Below, one piece after another: positions 53,826 through 63,740 of a DNA stretch of 64,000 bases. Within the stretch, counting starts at the first letter, position 1. The number at the start of each line of letters is the position of its first letter. The notes beneath the pieces were generated by a model. It had not been told where the DNA came from. It saw only the letters and a program-made list of their open reading frames with translations, and did no database searches. The translations under genes were made by a program, and so were the position numbers. This stretch comes from Paenibacillus glycinis (GTDB taxonomy: Bacteria > Bacillota > Bacilli > Paenibacillales > Paenibacillaceae): assembly GCF_009909185.1 (NCBI RefSeq), contig NZ_JAAAMV010000002.1:248001-312000 (forward strand). The letters run 5' to 3'.

Positions 53826-53835
53826 GAGCAACCCC

Positions 53836-54372
53836 TCATTTCCTTGTTGGTCGTATTCGCTTTAGAATAAAGTCCGTAACTTCATTCGTCGTTACGTGAT
53901 CCGTAATTATATGCTCCTGATACATCGCCTTCTTAAAAGCTTCGACGCATTCAGCCGTCCGTTGGAATGACCAGCCTCCTATTGCGTCACCGCGCTCGGC
54001 TAATCTGTCCGTAATGGTGTCCTCTGAAGCGATTAAACAAAAATGATAGAGATCTTCGTCCAATTCTTTAAATCCATTATAAATATAAGCGAAATTTTCC
54101 TCTTTATACAGGGTCATGGGCACGATCAAGTGTTTTCGATACTTCTTCTTTACCTCTCCCGCGACCTTAACGGTCAAGATTCGCCAAAGCTCGATGTCCT
54201 GGAAATCATCCGTGCGTTCATGGATGTGCCTTGCTTCCTCGGGTATTATCTTTCTAATCATGAGTCCGATTTCTTCGGGATCGAATATCAGGCTATTCGC
54301 GATCAAGGGTTGCAGCATTCGGGCGGCGGAAGTCTTTCCGGCGCCAAACGCCCCGTTTATCATGATAATCAA
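53836..54372 (-). CDS. TmrB-like P-loop ATP-binding protein
   Basis: A 178-residue P-loop protein. Walker A is NGAFGAGKTSAA (about 6-17), followed by DPEEIGLMIRKIIP, DDFQDIELWR, LIVPMTLY and GGWSFQRTAECVEAFK, all in the order seen in tunicamycin-resistance protein TmrB. TmrB-like proteins bind the antibiotic and ATP; whether this one confers resistance is unknown. The TTG start at 54372 follows AGGAG. Base composition is visibly AT-richer than neighbours, suggesting recent acquisition. Confidence 0.75.
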   Translation of the reverse strand: MIIMINGAFGAGKTSAARMLQPLIANSLIFDPEEIGLMIRKIIPEEARHIHERTDDFQDIELWRILTVKVAGEVKKKYRKHLIVPMTLYKEENFAYIYNGFKELDEDLYHFCLIASEDTITDRLAERGDAIGGWSFQRTAECVEAFKKAMYQEHIITDHVTTNEVTDFILKRIRPTRK

Positions 54373-54543
54373 GCGATCACTCCTAGAAATAGCATGGGCT
54401 ATTCATAAGCTTCGACAAACGCGCGGCGCGCGATCGACATTCATGCTTGTGCCGAAATACGCACGCGACATGTGCGATCGTCCCGGCCTTGTTAAGCGGC
54501 GGCATCCCCGCGACTTGACGCTCCCGCCGTACCATGCCGCGAA

Positions 54544-56085
54544 TCAATCGTCAAGGCGTGCCGCCCGCGAAGTGGACCAGTTCCACCCCGGCCACCCGCC
54601 ATCGCCGCCGGACCGATCGACGATGCCGCGAATCGCCTCGTCCAAGCCCGGGAGATCCCGGGGATGCTTGGCCTGCAGCTTGAGCAGGGCGGGCAGCGCG
54701 TCCGCGGAAAGCGTCATCAGATACGCCGTATCGATCTGCCCCCTCGCCTCGAACCGCTCGCAGTTCCGCTGCGCGATCAGCGCGTCCAGGTTCGCGTAGT
54801 TCATGATGACGTACGCCGCGACGCCAAGCCCGATATACGTCTTCGCCAGCGAGAAATGCTCGCGCCAGATGCGGATCAGCGACGCGGCCAGAATAAAGCA
54901 CAGGAAGATCATGAACCCGTGCACGAGCAGCCTGGTTTGCGAATAGCCGTACATTTGCTCGTACAGCGATAACCGGCCGAAGGCGGAGACGAGCATGATG
55001 ACGGTGCAGCCGACGAGCATGCTGAGGGAGATCTTGCGAACCAGCTCGCCTGCCCGTTCGCCTCGCTTCACGAGATGCAGGCCGCACAGCAGCAGGATCA
55101 GGTTGATCAGCGCGACGACGACCAGCTGCGCGAAGCCTTGCCTCGCATACTCCGCGTATTCCGCGCCGGCCGGCAGCAGGCCTCTGGCCGCGCCGAACAG
55201 ATACGAGAACTGAATCGCCGCGAACACGAGGTAGACGAGGTTGAAGCTGACGAGCAGCGTGCAAGCCGTCAACGGATCGAGCGCGACAGGTTCTTTTTTG
55301 CCGCCGTAGCGTTCGATCATGAGCCCGTTCCATTCCGCGCCATGCGAGTCGGCGGCCCCTCCCTCGCTGCGATGGAATAACAGCGTCCATAAGTAACAGA
55401 AGGCATAGAACGCGAAGACGGCGCCGACGAAGATCCGAATGAAGCCGTCGAAAATATCCCAATGGAACAGCAGCCTCGGGATGCGCCACAGCAGCTCGCT
55501 GAAGATGCGGTCGGCGGACGCTAGCAGGCCAATGACGAGCCCCAGCAGCGGTGCCGCGAGGAGCAGGCCGAACAGTATCCGGCGCGCCTTTCCCGCCGCG
55601 GGATGCGGGCCGTGCTCGCCCGATTTCGGCAAGAGGCGGCTGCCGAGCAAGCTGAACGGAACGGCCAGATACGCGAACGGCTTGATCAGGCACAAGAAGA
55701 TGACCTCTCCGTAGAAGGCGAGGCGGAACCAGGGCTTGCCGCTGCTGCGCGTCAGCAGCACCGTTTGCGCCGCGACGAGGGCGGGCAGGATAACCAAATT
55801 CAGCCCCCGGAACAGCGCGTTGGCGTAGATCGCGTAAGTCAAGGCCAATAGAGCGACCGGCAAACTGAGCAGCCAGCCGGATTTGGTCTGTCCCCGCCAG
55901 CGGTCGAAGCCGCCGATTCTCCCCTGAACCGCGTAGAAGAACAATCCGTAGAACGCGATGACGAATAGCAGGACGGACAAATTAAACCCGTTCCACACGA
56001 ATAAATACTGGCTGACGATTCCAAACAGCAGCGACAGCAAAGCGATATTTTCGTATCGCCGCTGCCATGGCGCCGGATCTCGCAT
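54544..56085 (-). CDS. DUF4173 family membrane protein
   Basis: A 513-residue polytopic membrane protein of the DUF4173 family, about 12 hydrophobic helices with a conserved soluble C-terminus (DALIAQRNCERFEARGQIDT, then the DAIRG end). No enzymatic motif is known. ATG 56085 is chosen because GAGGAGTGAA precedes it; an in-frame ATG five codons upstream is part of that ribosome site. It is divergent from the SgrR-type regulator. Confidence 0.8.
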   Translation of the reverse strand: MRDPAPWQRRYENIALLSLLFGIVSQYLFVWNGFNLSVLLFVIAFYGLFFYAVQGRIGGFDRWRGQTKSGWLLSLPVALLALTYAIYANALFRGLNLVILPALVAAQTVLLTRSSGKPWFRLAFYGEVIFLCLIKPFAYLAVPFSLLGSRLLPKSGEHGPHPAAGKARRILFGLLLAAPLLGLVIGLLASADRIFSELLWRIPRLLFHWDIFDGFIRIFVGAVFAFYAFCYLWTLLFHRSEGGAADSHGAEWNGLMIERYGGKKEPVALDPLTACTLLVSFNLVYLVFAAIQFSYLFGAARGLLPAGAEYAEYARQGFAQLVVVALINLILLLCGLHLVKRGERAGELVRKISLSMLVGCTVIMLVSAFGRLSLYEQMYGYSQTRLLVHGFMIFLCFILAASLIRIWREHFSLAKTYIGLGVAAYVIMNYANLDALIAQRNCERFEARGQIDTAYLMTLSADALPALLKLQAKHPRDLPGLDEAIRGIVDRSGGDGGWPGWNWSTSRAARLDD

Positions 56086-56218
56086 CGTTTCACTCCTCAT
56101 GCATGCGCCGCGGACGGCGCGAATGTCTTGCTTCCATTTATTGTAGCCGATAAAATAAGAACAAAAAGTGAAAGATATTTTCCCTCGATTTCATATTTTA
56201 ACGACGGGAGCTGGAGAC

Positions 56219-58132
56219 ATGAAGATCAGGCGGCATTATTTGGCGCTGCGCGCGCTGTATCCGCAGATCGGCGAGCGCGAGCCGCTCGAAGTGACGACGC
56301 AGGAGCTGGCGGAAGCGCTGGATTGCACCCACCGGAACATGGTGCTGCTGCTGCAGCGCATGCAGCGGGAGAATTGGATCGGCTGGGAGCCGAAGCGCGG
56401 CCGCGGCAACCGTTCCGTCCTGCGGTTCCTTGCGGGCAAGGAAGAGCTGCTGCTCGCGGAGGCGCAGGATATCGCGGAGCGGCAGGATCTGCAGCGCGCC
56501 GTCTCGTATCTGCAGGAGATGGACGACGACGCCGGCGGACTGCGGAACCGATTCCAAGCCTGGCTGTCGGGACGGTTCGGCTTCCAGTCGGAGGTCCGAG
56601 GCGAACGCCGGCTGGACTTGCTGCGTTTTCCGCTTCCGCAGCATATTCATTCGCTCGATCCCGCGGATATGCATTATGCCGGCGAGTCCCATCTCGTCAA
56701 TCAGCTGTTCGACGGCCTCGTCCGGATGAGTCCCGGCGGCGAAGCCGCGCTGCCGCATCTCGCGCATGCCTGGGAAATCGACGAATCGCGGCGCCGCTGG
56801 ACGTTCTTCCTCCGCAAGGGCGTCTTGTTCCATAATGGTAGAGAGATGACCGCCGCTGACGTGAAATTCTCCTTCGAGCGGCTGAAGCGATTGGCGCCGA
56901 AGGGGCTGTTCAACTGGGTATACGGCGAGATCGCCGCGATCGATACGCCGAACGAACGGACGGTGACGTTCCGGCTGCGGTCGCCGAACGAGCTCTTCCT
57001 GCCGTTCTTGACCACGAACCGAGCTTCGATCGTGCCGGCGGCGGACGAGCCTCGGGAAGACGCGCTGTTCGGCTTGCAACCTGTCGGAACAGGCCCCTTC
57101 CGGCTTGCCGGGAGCGAGCACGGGATATTCACGCTCGAAGCGTTCGACGCGTATTTTCACGGGAGGGGGTTCCTGGACGTCGTGGAGGTCTGGACGGAAT
57201 CCGGAAGCACGCGCGGCAGCGACGAACCGGAGGGGCTGCCCGTCTTCGAAGTGATGCATAACGTGCGGCTGTCCGGCCCGGCTTCGCAGCGGCTGCAGCA
57301 GGTCAGGCAATCCGGCATGACCTGCAAGTTCGTGACGGTCAACGAGCTGCGCGACGGGCCGTTGCGCAATCCGGCGCTCCGGCAGGCATTCGATGCGGCA
57401 TTGAACCGGGCCAGTTTGATCGAGCGGTTGTCGGGCGACGTCATCGAAGCCGCGAACAGCTTCTGGCCGGACTTTCATGGAGGCGTCCCGCTTGGAACGG
57501 AAACACGAGCAACGGAACCGGACCAGACGACACGGCATGGAGCCAACCGCTATGAAGCGGTCCGGGACGGAGCGGAGCTGCACGGAGCGCCTGACACCGC
57601 TCCCTGCGACCCGCCTTCGGCCTCCGAGCTGCTCGCTTCCGCGGGCTATGCGGGCGAGCGCATCGTGCTGGCCACCATTCCCCAATACAAGGCCGACGCC
57701 GAGCTCGTCCGCGACGAATGCGCCGCGTCCGGCATCCGCCTCGACATCGAGCTCATTCCCGCGGAAATCTTCAAAGGGGAATCCCGCCTCGCGGCCGATC
57801 TGCTGCTCTTCGCGGTCATGCTCGACGAGCACCGCGAGCTGCGGCTCATCGAATTGTTCAAAAGCATGCTGCATCATCTGCTGCCCGAGACGCAGCGCGA
57901 CATGGAACGGCGTATCGATGCCCTGCTCATGCTCCACGGCGCGGAACAGCGCACCGCGGCGCTGCTCGCGATCGAACACGAGCTCCGCTCGACGCACCGG
58001 CTGCTGTTTCTGTACCGCAAGCATCTCAAAACCGCCTTCCACCCTTCCATTCGGGGCATCTCGCTGGAATCGCTGGGCTGGGTCCGGTTCCGGGACCTGT
58101 GGTTCAAGCCGGAGGAGCTTGCGAACGGATAG
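56219..58132 (+). CDS. SgrR-type regulator with solute-binding domain
   Basis: A 637-residue protein. The SgrR_N winged HTH covers about 5-90 (VTTQELAEALDCTHRNMVLL, RENWIGWEPKRGRGNRS), followed by an extracellular-solute-binding-5-like domain (about 140-620; SHLVNQLFDGLVRM, TAADVKFSFERL, DAALNRASLIERL). Such regulators sense a sugar or peptide. A low-complexity stretch (about 420-465) is an insertion. GGAG precedes ATG 56219. Its TAG stop lies in the first unit of the 15-bp repeat array. Target genes are not evident. Confidence 0.85.
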   Translation: MKIRRHYLALRALYPQIGEREPLEVTTQELAEALDCTHRNMVLLLQRMQRENWIGWEPKRGRGNRSVLRFLAGKEELLLAEAQDIAERQDLQRAVSYLQEMDDDAGGLRNRFQAWLSGRFGFQSEVRGERRLDLLRFPLPQHIHSLDPADMHYAGESHLVNQLFDGLVRMSPGGEAALPHLAHAWEIDESRRRWTFFLRKGVLFHNGREMTAADVKFSFERLKRLAPKGLFNWVYGEIAAIDTPNERTVTFRLRSPNELFLPFLTTNRASIVPAADEPREDALFGLQPVGTGPFRLAGSEHGIFTLEAFDAYFHGRGFLDVVEVWTESGSTRGSDEPEGLPVFEVMHNVRLSGPASQRLQQVRQSGMTCKFVTVNELRDGPLRNPALRQAFDAALNRASLIERLSGDVIEAANSFWPDFHGGVPLGTETRATEPDQTTRHGANRYEAVRDGAELHGAPDTAPCDPPSASELLASAGYAGERIVLATIPQYKADAELVRDECAASGIRLDIELIPAEIFKGESRLAADLLLFAVMLDEHRELRLIELFKSMLHHLLPETQRDMERRIDALLMLHGAEQRTAALLAIEHELRSTHRLLFLYRKHLKTAFHPSIRGISLESLGWVRFRDLWFKPEELANG

Positions 58133-58420
58133 TTTGCGGACGGACATCGTGCAAACGTACAGCTTGCCAGCAGACAGCTTGCGAACGGACGGCATGCCAA
58201 CGGACGGCGTGCCAACAGTCAGCGTGCCAACGGTCAGCGTGCCAACGGACGGTGTGCAAACGGACGGTGTGCAAACGGAAGGTGTGCCAACGGAAGGTGT
58301 GCCAACGGACGGTGTGCAAACGGACGGCATGCCAACGGACGGCGTGCCAACGGTCAGCGTGCCAACGGTCAGCGTGCCAATGGAAGGTGTGCCAACGGAC
58401 TGCGTACAAACGGACTACAG
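58121..58420 (+). repeat. 15-bp minisatellite, 20 units
   Basis: Twenty tandem 15-bp units with consensus GCCAACGGACGGCGT, with no gaps. Unit 1 contains the SgrR stop codon. Units 5-8 recur as units 14-17 almost unchanged (135-bp higher-order repeat). Because 15 is a multiple of 3, all frames are nearly stop-free (for example VPTDG-like and ANGRC-like pentapeptides). The repeat function is unknown. Confidence 0.9.
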
Positions 58421-58421
58421 C

Positions 58422-58456
58422 GGAAAGAGCCGGATCCCCAGGATCCGGCTCTTTCC
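58422..58456. terminator. Bidirectional terminator
   Basis: Perfect 16-bp stem GGAAAGAGCCGGATCC (58422-58437) with GGATCCGGCTCTTTCC (58441-58456), 3-base loop. It ends the SgrR/repeat transcript and, on the other strand, the GH95 gene. Confidence 0.85.
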
Positions 58457-58499
58457 AGCTTGATATGCAATTGCGACGCTCCGATGATCCCTGCGATCG

Positions 58500-60911
58500 C
58501 TAGGCCCGCGTAATCCGATAACTCCGGCCGGCTTCCGTCCGGAATCGCACGCGCCCGTCATCCAGCGCGACGACGTCGAGCGGGGTTTCCCCGCTGGCAG
58601 CCGAATCGTCCTCCGGCGCCAGCGATACCGTAACCGGTCCATCGGCGGCAATCACGCAAATTCCGCCCCTCAGCGAACGCACCTCCGCCTCAGCCAAACG
58701 GCCTTGCGACCAGCGCAGGCTCGCTTCGAAGCCGCCGCGCGCGCGCAAGCCGGATACCCGGCCCTCCGGCCAAGCGTCGGGCAGCGCGGGCAGCAGCCGC
58801 AGCTCGTCCCGGTGCGATTGCAGCAGCATCTCGGCGATGCCGGCCGTCGCCGCGAAATTGCCGTCGATCTGGAACGGCGGATGCGCGTCGAACAGATTCG
58901 GGTAAACGCCTCCGGAATGGTAATTGTCCGGCTCGTCCTCGCGAACGAGCTTGAGCAGATTGTCGAGCAGCCCGAGCGCGCGGTTGCCGTCGCCGAAGCG
59001 CGCCCAAAGCGAGACCTTCCAACCCAAGCTCCAGCCGGTTCCGCCGTCTCCCCTGCGCTCGAGCGATTGCTTGGCCGCTTCGAACAGCTCCGGCGTCGTC
59101 TCCGCCGTCAGCTGCCTGCCCGGATAGACGCCGAACAGATGGGAGACGTGACGGTGATGGACGTCCTCGTCCTCGAAATCCTCGCTCGCCCACTCCTGCA
59201 GCTGGCCGTATTTGCCGATTGCGAGTGGGAGCATGCGTTCGCGAGCCTCGGCGAGCTCGGCGGCGAAGGCTTCGTCCTCGCCCAGGATCGTCGAAGCCTC
59301 GATCAAGTTCGTGAACAGGTCCCAGATCAGCTCCAGGTCCATGGACGACGCGCTCGTTACCCCCGCAACGCCGTCCGGCGTGCGGAATTTATGCTCCGGC
59401 GACGTCGACGGCATCGTGACCAGCTTGCCTCGACCGTCGTCGACGAGCCAATCAAGGCAGAACAACGCGGCTTCCTTCATGACGGGATACGCGCGTTCCC
59501 GCAGGAACGCCTCGTCCCGGCCGAACGCGAAGTGCTCCCACAGATGCTGGCACAGCCAGACGCCGCCCATCGGCCAGCTGACCCAGCTCGCGTCGCCTTG
59601 GCCGAAATCGCCGACCGGATCGGTCTGCGCCCAGAGGTCTGTATTGTGGTGGACCGTCCAGCCGCGCGTGCCGTAATTGACCGAAGCGGTCCGCTTGCCT
59701 TTCGCCGCCAGCTCTTCGATGAAGGCGAGCAGCGGCCCGTGGCACTCGGCCAGGTTGCAGCTTTCGACGGGCCAATAGTTCATTTGCGTATTGATGTTGA
59801 TCGTATAATTGCTGCTCCACGGCGCCCGGGTTTCCTTGTTCCAGATGCCCTGCAGATTCGTCGCGCGGGTCCCGGGGCGGGAGCTCGCGATCGTCAGGTA
59901 ACGCCCGTAGTGGAAGATCAGCTCGGCCAAGCCGGGATCCTTCGCGCCGTAAGCGGCCACGCGCTCGTCGGTCGCCATGCCGGCCGGCGCCTGGGACGCG
60001 CCGAGCTCCAGCTCCACGCGGCCGTACAGGGACCGGTAATCGTCGACGTGCTTACGGCGCAGCTCTTCGTACGCCGATGCGGAAGCGGCTTCGACCGCGG
60101 CCGCCGCGATCGGTCCCGGTTCCCGTCCTTCGCTGCGCGGCATCCGGTCGTAGCCGTTGAAGCTCGTCGCCGCGCTCCAATAGAGCACGGCCGACGTCGC
60201 GCCGACGACGTGCAGCCCGTCGCCGTCGATCCAGGAGAAGCCCGTCCCGTCCTCGAGGTTTGCCTTCAGGCAGCCTTCGAACGATATGGCTTCCGACGTA
60301 TACGGATCGCCGTAGACGAGCGGCTCGTCCACCGGATAATAGCTCGGCGCCGCATGCTCCGGCGCGACGCCGTGCATGACGTAGCGCGCCTCGGCCGCGG
60401 AAGTCTTGTACCGCAGCGGGCTGTCGAGCCGCGCGTGGAAGCTCAGCTTGCCCGGCGCGCTCGCCTGCAGGCGGATCGCGATGACGCCGTCCGGATGAGA
60501 AGCGAACACCTCTCTCGTATAGACGACGCCGCCGATTTTATAAGTGACGCTTGTAACCGCTCGCTCCAAATCCAGCGTCCGTTCGTAAGCCGAATGCACG
60601 TTGCCGTGCTCGAACGTCAGCCGCAAATGCCCGAGCGGCATATAGGCTTGCGTGAACGGGCCCATCATTTCCTTGCACAGCAGGTCCGCCTCGACGAAGC
60701 GTTTCTCCGCGATCAGGCGGCGCACCTCCGGAAGCGCTTCCTTGGCGCGCGGATTGCTTCCGTCGGTCGGGTGCCCCGACCACAGCGTGTCCTCGTTCAG
60801 TTGAATTTCTTCGCTCTCGACGCCGCCGTATACCATGGCGCCGAGCCTGCCGTTACCGACCGGAAGCGCTTCCGTCCAGACGCGCGCGGGTCTTCCATAT
60901 CGCAGTTCCAA
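58500..60911 (-). CDS. Glycoside hydrolase family 95 (alpha-L-fucosidase type)
   Basis: An 803-residue cytoplasmic glycosidase. The N-terminal beta domain has [21 protein letters not shown] and [19 protein letters not shown]. The (alpha/alpha)6 catalytic domain has [56 protein letters not shown] and the C-terminal [20 protein letters not shown], all GH95 hallmarks. It removes terminal alpha-L-fucose or related sugars. There is no signal peptide, so it acts on imported oligosaccharides. The TTG at 60911 is preferred because GGGGAGG lies 9 bases before it. Confidence 0.9.
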   Translation of the reverse strand: MELRYGRPARVWTEALPVGNGRLGAMVYGGVESEEIQLNEDTLWSGHPTDGSNPRAKEALPEVRRLIAEKRFVEADLLCKEMMGPFTQAYMPLGHLRLTFEHGNVHSAYERTLDLERAVTSVTYKIGGVVYTREVFASHPDGVIAIRLQASAPGKLSFHARLDSPLRYKTSAAEARYVMHGVAPEHAAPSYYPVDEPLVYGDPYTSEAISFEGCLKANLEDGTGFSWIDGDGLHVVGATSAVLYWSAATSFNGYDRMPRSEGREPGPIAAAAVEAASASAYEELRRKHVDDYRSLYGRVELELGASQAPAGMATDERVAAYGAKDPGLAELIFHYGRYLTIASSRPGTRATNLQGIWNKETRAPWSSNYTININTQMNYWPVESCNLAECHGPLLAFIEELAAKGKRTASVNYGTRGWTVHHNTDLWAQTDPVGDFGQGDASWVSWPMGGVWLCQHLWEHFAFGRDEAFLRERAYPVMKEAALFCLDWLVDDGRGKLVTMPSTSPEHKFRTPDGVAGVTSASSMDLELIWDLFTNLIEASTILGEDEAFAAELAEARERMLPLAIGKYGQLQEWASEDFEDEDVHHRHVSHLFGVYPGRQLTAETTPELFEAAKQSLERRGDGGTGWSLGWKVSLWARFGDGNRALGLLDNLLKLVREDEPDNYHSGGVYPNLFDAHPPFQIDGNFAATAGIAEMLLQSHRDELRLLPALPDAWPEGRVSGLRARGGFEASLRWSQGRLAEAEVRSLRGGICVIAADGPVTVSLAPEDDSAASGETPLDVVALDDGRVRFRTEAGRSYRITRA

Positions 60912-61060
60912 AAGACAGTTCCTCCCCAACATTCGCATAGTCGCACATTGCAAATGTATCCAATGGGGCAATGTCCGTCAAGGGATTCCCTCACAATTAT
61001 GGCGGCGACGCGCGGATCGCGGCCTCCTTCGATACTCGCGGCGATAGACCGCATGACGCG

Positions 61061-61107
61061 AAAAAGCCGCCCGGCGGCACGGTTCGGGACCGTGTCCGCC
61101 GAGCGGC
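61061..61107 (-). terminator. Rho-independent terminator of ABC-F gene
   Basis: Minus strand: GCCGC/GCGGC plus CGGCGG/CCGCCG plus CACGGT/ACCGTG stem, followed by TTTTT. Confidence 0.8.
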
Positions 61108-61131
61108 ATGTCTAACTCGCTGCGCGACGCA

Positions 61132-62688
61132 TCAGAATACTTTCGTCGTCCACGATTCGCAGTTCCACGTCTCCGTCACGACGTCGCGGTAAAACTCCGG
61201 TTCGTGGGAGATCAGCAGGATGCTGCCCTTGTACGCCTGCAGCGCGCGCTTCAGCTCTTCCTTCGCGTCGACGTCCAAATGGTTGGTCGGCTCATCGAAT
61301 ACGAGCAGGTTGGTCTCGCGGTTGATCAGCTTGCAGAGACGGACCTTCGCCTTCTCGCCGCCGCTCAGCACGGCGATCTTGCTCTCGATGTGCTTCGTCG
61401 TCAGGCCGCAGCGCGCGAGCGCCGCCCGGACTTCGAACTGCGTGAACGAAGGGAATTCCTTCCACACTTCCTCGATGCACGTGTTGTAGTTGGCGTCCTT
61501 CACTTCCTGCTCGAAGTAGCCGACCTGCTGGTGCTCGCCGCGCTGGACGGTGCCGGAGAGCGCTTGAATCTCGCCGAGGATGCTGCGCAGCAGGGTCGTC
61601 TTCCCGATGCCGTTCGCGCCGACGAGGGCGATCTTCTGCCCGCGTTCCATGCGCAGGTCGAGCGGTCTCGACAGCGGCTCCTCGTAGCCGATCACGAGCT
61701 GGTTCGTCTCGAAGATCAGCTTGCCGGAGGTCCGGCCTTCCTTGAAGCCGAACTGCGGCTTCGGCTTCTCCTTCGCCAGCTCGATGACGTCCATCTTGTC
61801 GAGCTTCTTCTGGCGGGACATCGCCATGTTGCGGGTCGCGACGCTTGCCTTGTTCCGCGCGACGAAGTCCTTGAGGTCGGCGATCTCCTGCTGCTGGCGC
61901 TTGAACGCCGATTCCAGCTGCTGCTTCTTCATCTCGTAGACCTGCTGGAAATGCTCGTAGTCGCCGACGTAGCGGTTCAACTCTTGATTTTCCATGTGAT
62001 AGATCAGGTTGATGACGTCGTTCAGGAACGGGATATCATGGGAGATCAGAATAAACGCGTTCTCGTATTCCTGCAAGTAGCGTTTCAGCCACGTAATATG
62101 CTGTTCGTCGAGATAGTTGGTCGGCTCGTCGAGGAGCAGGATGTCCGGCTTCTCGAGCAGCAGCTTGGCCAGCAATACCTTCGTGCGCTGACCGCCGCTC
62201 AAGTCCGTCACGTCCTTGTCGAGGCCGATATCCGTCAGCCCGAGTCCGCGCGCGGTCTCTTCGATCTTGGCGTCGATCATGTAGAAATCCTGGTTCGTCA
62301 GCGTATCCTGGATCGTGCCGACGTCCTCCAGCATCTGTTCCAGCTCCTCGGGCGTTACTTCGCCCATGCGGCCGTACATGTCGTTCATTTCCTGTTCCAT
62401 GTCGAACAAATACTGGAACGCGCCCTTCAGCACGTCGCGGATCGACAGCCCGCGCTGCAGCGCCGCATGCTGGTCCAGGTAGCCGACGCGCATGCGCTTC
62501 GACCATTCCACTTTGCCGTCGTCCGGCTGCAGCTTGCCCGTGATAATGTTCATGAAAGTGGACTTGCCCTCGCCGTTCGCGCCGATCAGCCCGATATGCT
62601 CGCCCTTCAGCAGGCGGAACGAAACGTCGTTGAAAATCGCCCGGTCGCCGAAGCCGTGGCTGAGCCGTTCTACGTTTAATATACTCAT
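61132..62688 (-). CDS. ABC-F family ATPase (YfmM/YbiT type)
   Basis: A 518-residue ABC-F protein with two ATPase domains and no TM. The sites are Walker A GANGEGKST and GANGIGKTT; signature LSGGQRTK and LSGGEKAK; Walker B LLLDEPTNYLD and LVFDEPTNHLD. A charged linker (about 230-300) forms the PtIM arm. ABC-F proteins act on the ribosome, as translation factors or antibiotic-protection proteins; overall similarity favours a housekeeping YfmM/YbiT-like factor. ATG 62688 follows AAAGGTG. Confidence 0.9.
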   Translation of the reverse strand: MSILNVERLSHGFGDRAIFNDVSFRLLKGEHIGLIGANGEGKSTFMNIITGKLQPDDGKVEWSKRMRVGYLDQHAALQRGLSIRDVLKGAFQYLFDMEQEMNDMYGRMGEVTPEELEQMLEDVGTIQDTLTNQDFYMIDAKIEETARGLGLTDIGLDKDVTDLSGGQRTKVLLAKLLLEKPDILLLDEPTNYLDEQHITWLKRYLQEYENAFILISHDIPFLNDVINLIYHMENQELNRYVGDYEHFQQVYEMKKQQLESAFKRQQQEIADLKDFVARNKASVATRNMAMSRQKKLDKMDVIELAKEKPKPQFGFKEGRTSGKLIFETNQLVIGYEEPLSRPLDLRMERGQKIALVGANGIGKTTLLRSILGEIQALSGTVQRGEHQQVGYFEQEVKDANYNTCIEEVWKEFPSFTQFEVRAALARCGLTTKHIESKIAVLSGGEKAKVRLCKLINRETNLLVFDEPTNHLDVDAKEELKRALQAYKGSILLISHEPEFYRDVVTETWNCESWTTKVF

Positions 62689-62803
62689 CGATGACACCTT
62701 TTCTGTTAGACTTTTTCTCGTTATATTATAGCGTTACGCCCCGTACAACTCAATGAGAAAGTGAAGCTGTCCGCGCGTGCCCGCAAGCCCGGATTCCGGC
62801 AGC

Positions 62804-62828
62804 AAAAAAGGCAGCCGCCGGCTGCCTT
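62804..62828 (-). terminator. Rho-independent terminator
   Basis: AAGGCAGCC (62808-62816) pairs with GGCTGCCTT (62820-62828), with a T-run on the minus strand. It ends the DUF2935 gene. Confidence 0.8.
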
Positions 62829-62846
62829 GATGAGCTTGCCCTTCCG

Positions 62847-63650
62847 TCACGCGCCGACTCTCGGCCGGTCCGGGTCGCAGTTGGGGCGCGGAACCTGGCC
62901 GAGATCGGCCAGCTTGCCCAAGTAGTAGCATTCTTCCCGCAGCATGTGGTCGGGAACGAGCGGCGTCAGGCTGTCGAGCACTTCGGAGGTCAGCTCCCAG
63001 GAATCCAGCTCCGTCAGGAAGCTCCGGAACAGATTCATCTCCAGGTCCACGTCCCTGTGGAACCGCCGGAAGGCCGGGAAATCCTGCAGCTGCGTGCGCA
63101 TGTAGCCCGCCAGCTCGATGCTCTTGAGATACAGATCGTCGAAATGCTTGGAGAATTCGCGGCTTCGCAGCTGCAGCCGCTTCTCGACCGGATCGAGCCC
63201 GCCGGTGATCGTCGCCGCATGGAAGGACGCATCGGACAACCAGAGTATGTCGTGATGCAGCGCGGCGAACCGCGGCACCGGGCGGCCCTCTTCCAGCTCG
63301 GCCAGGATGCGCATGTACTCCTCCAGCTCGTTGACCATATGGTTGATGAACGACGGCGTCAGGCCGAACGTAATACGGCCCAGGAGGATCCGTTCGAGCA
63401 GATGCAGCTTGAAATTCCGCAGCTCCTCCGTCAGCGGACAGGCCAGCCGCGTGACCGCTTCCGCTTCGGCATCGGTCGTCGCCTGCCGCGCGCGGGCGAG
63501 CAAATCGTCGAACGCCTTAATGAACTGCCCGGCGATCTCGATGTCTTTCGTCTCCATCGGCGCCAGCGCATTGAAGATAAAGCGGCTATGATCGCCTAAG
63601 ATCTGCAGCCAGAACCGATGTTCGAACAACGCCGCGTCTTTCCCATCCAC
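62847..63650 (-). CDS. DUF2935 family protein
   Basis: A 267-residue all-helical protein of DUF2935. Two four-helix-bundle-like halves carry conserved acidic and histidine residues (FEHRFWLQILGDHSRFIFNA; LREECYYLGKLADL), suggesting a metal-binding, ferritin-like fold. Function unknown. The start is GTG at 63650, as homologues begin near LFEHRFW; AAAGGTGG lies upstream. Confidence 0.82.
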   Translation of the reverse strand: MDGKDAALFEHRFWLQILGDHSRFIFNALAPMETKDIEIAGQFIKAFDDLLARARQATTDAEAEAVTRLACPLTEELRNFKLHLLERILLGRITFGLTPSFINHMVNELEEYMRILAELEEGRPVPRFAALHHDILWLSDASFHAATITGGLDPVEKRLQLRSREFSKHFDDLYLKSIELAGYMRTQLQDFPAFRRFHRDVDLEMNLFRSFLTELDSWELTSEVLDSLTPLVPDHMLREECYYLGKLADLGQVPRPNCDPDRPRVGA

Positions 63651-63740
63651 GCAACGACCGCCACCTTTCGTGAGTCTGTTCCATCCTTCTAGCCTATGCG
63701 GGCAGGAGGCGGGAAATACGGCCGTTCGGCGCATTGCCGG

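Noticed and set aside
56198-58330. 710-codon minus-strand frame opposite the SgrR gene, beginning in TPSVG-like repeats
   Set aside because: It starts inside the 15-bp array and shadows the SgrR coding frame; no ribosome site.
58121-58420. CRISPR array
   Set aside because: Units are contiguous 15-bp repeats without unique spacers; no cas genes.
58704-61115. 803-codon plus-strand open frame across the GH95 gene
   Set aside because: The minus strand encodes all GH95 motifs; the plus frame is an arginine-rich shadow caused by GC-rich codon bias.
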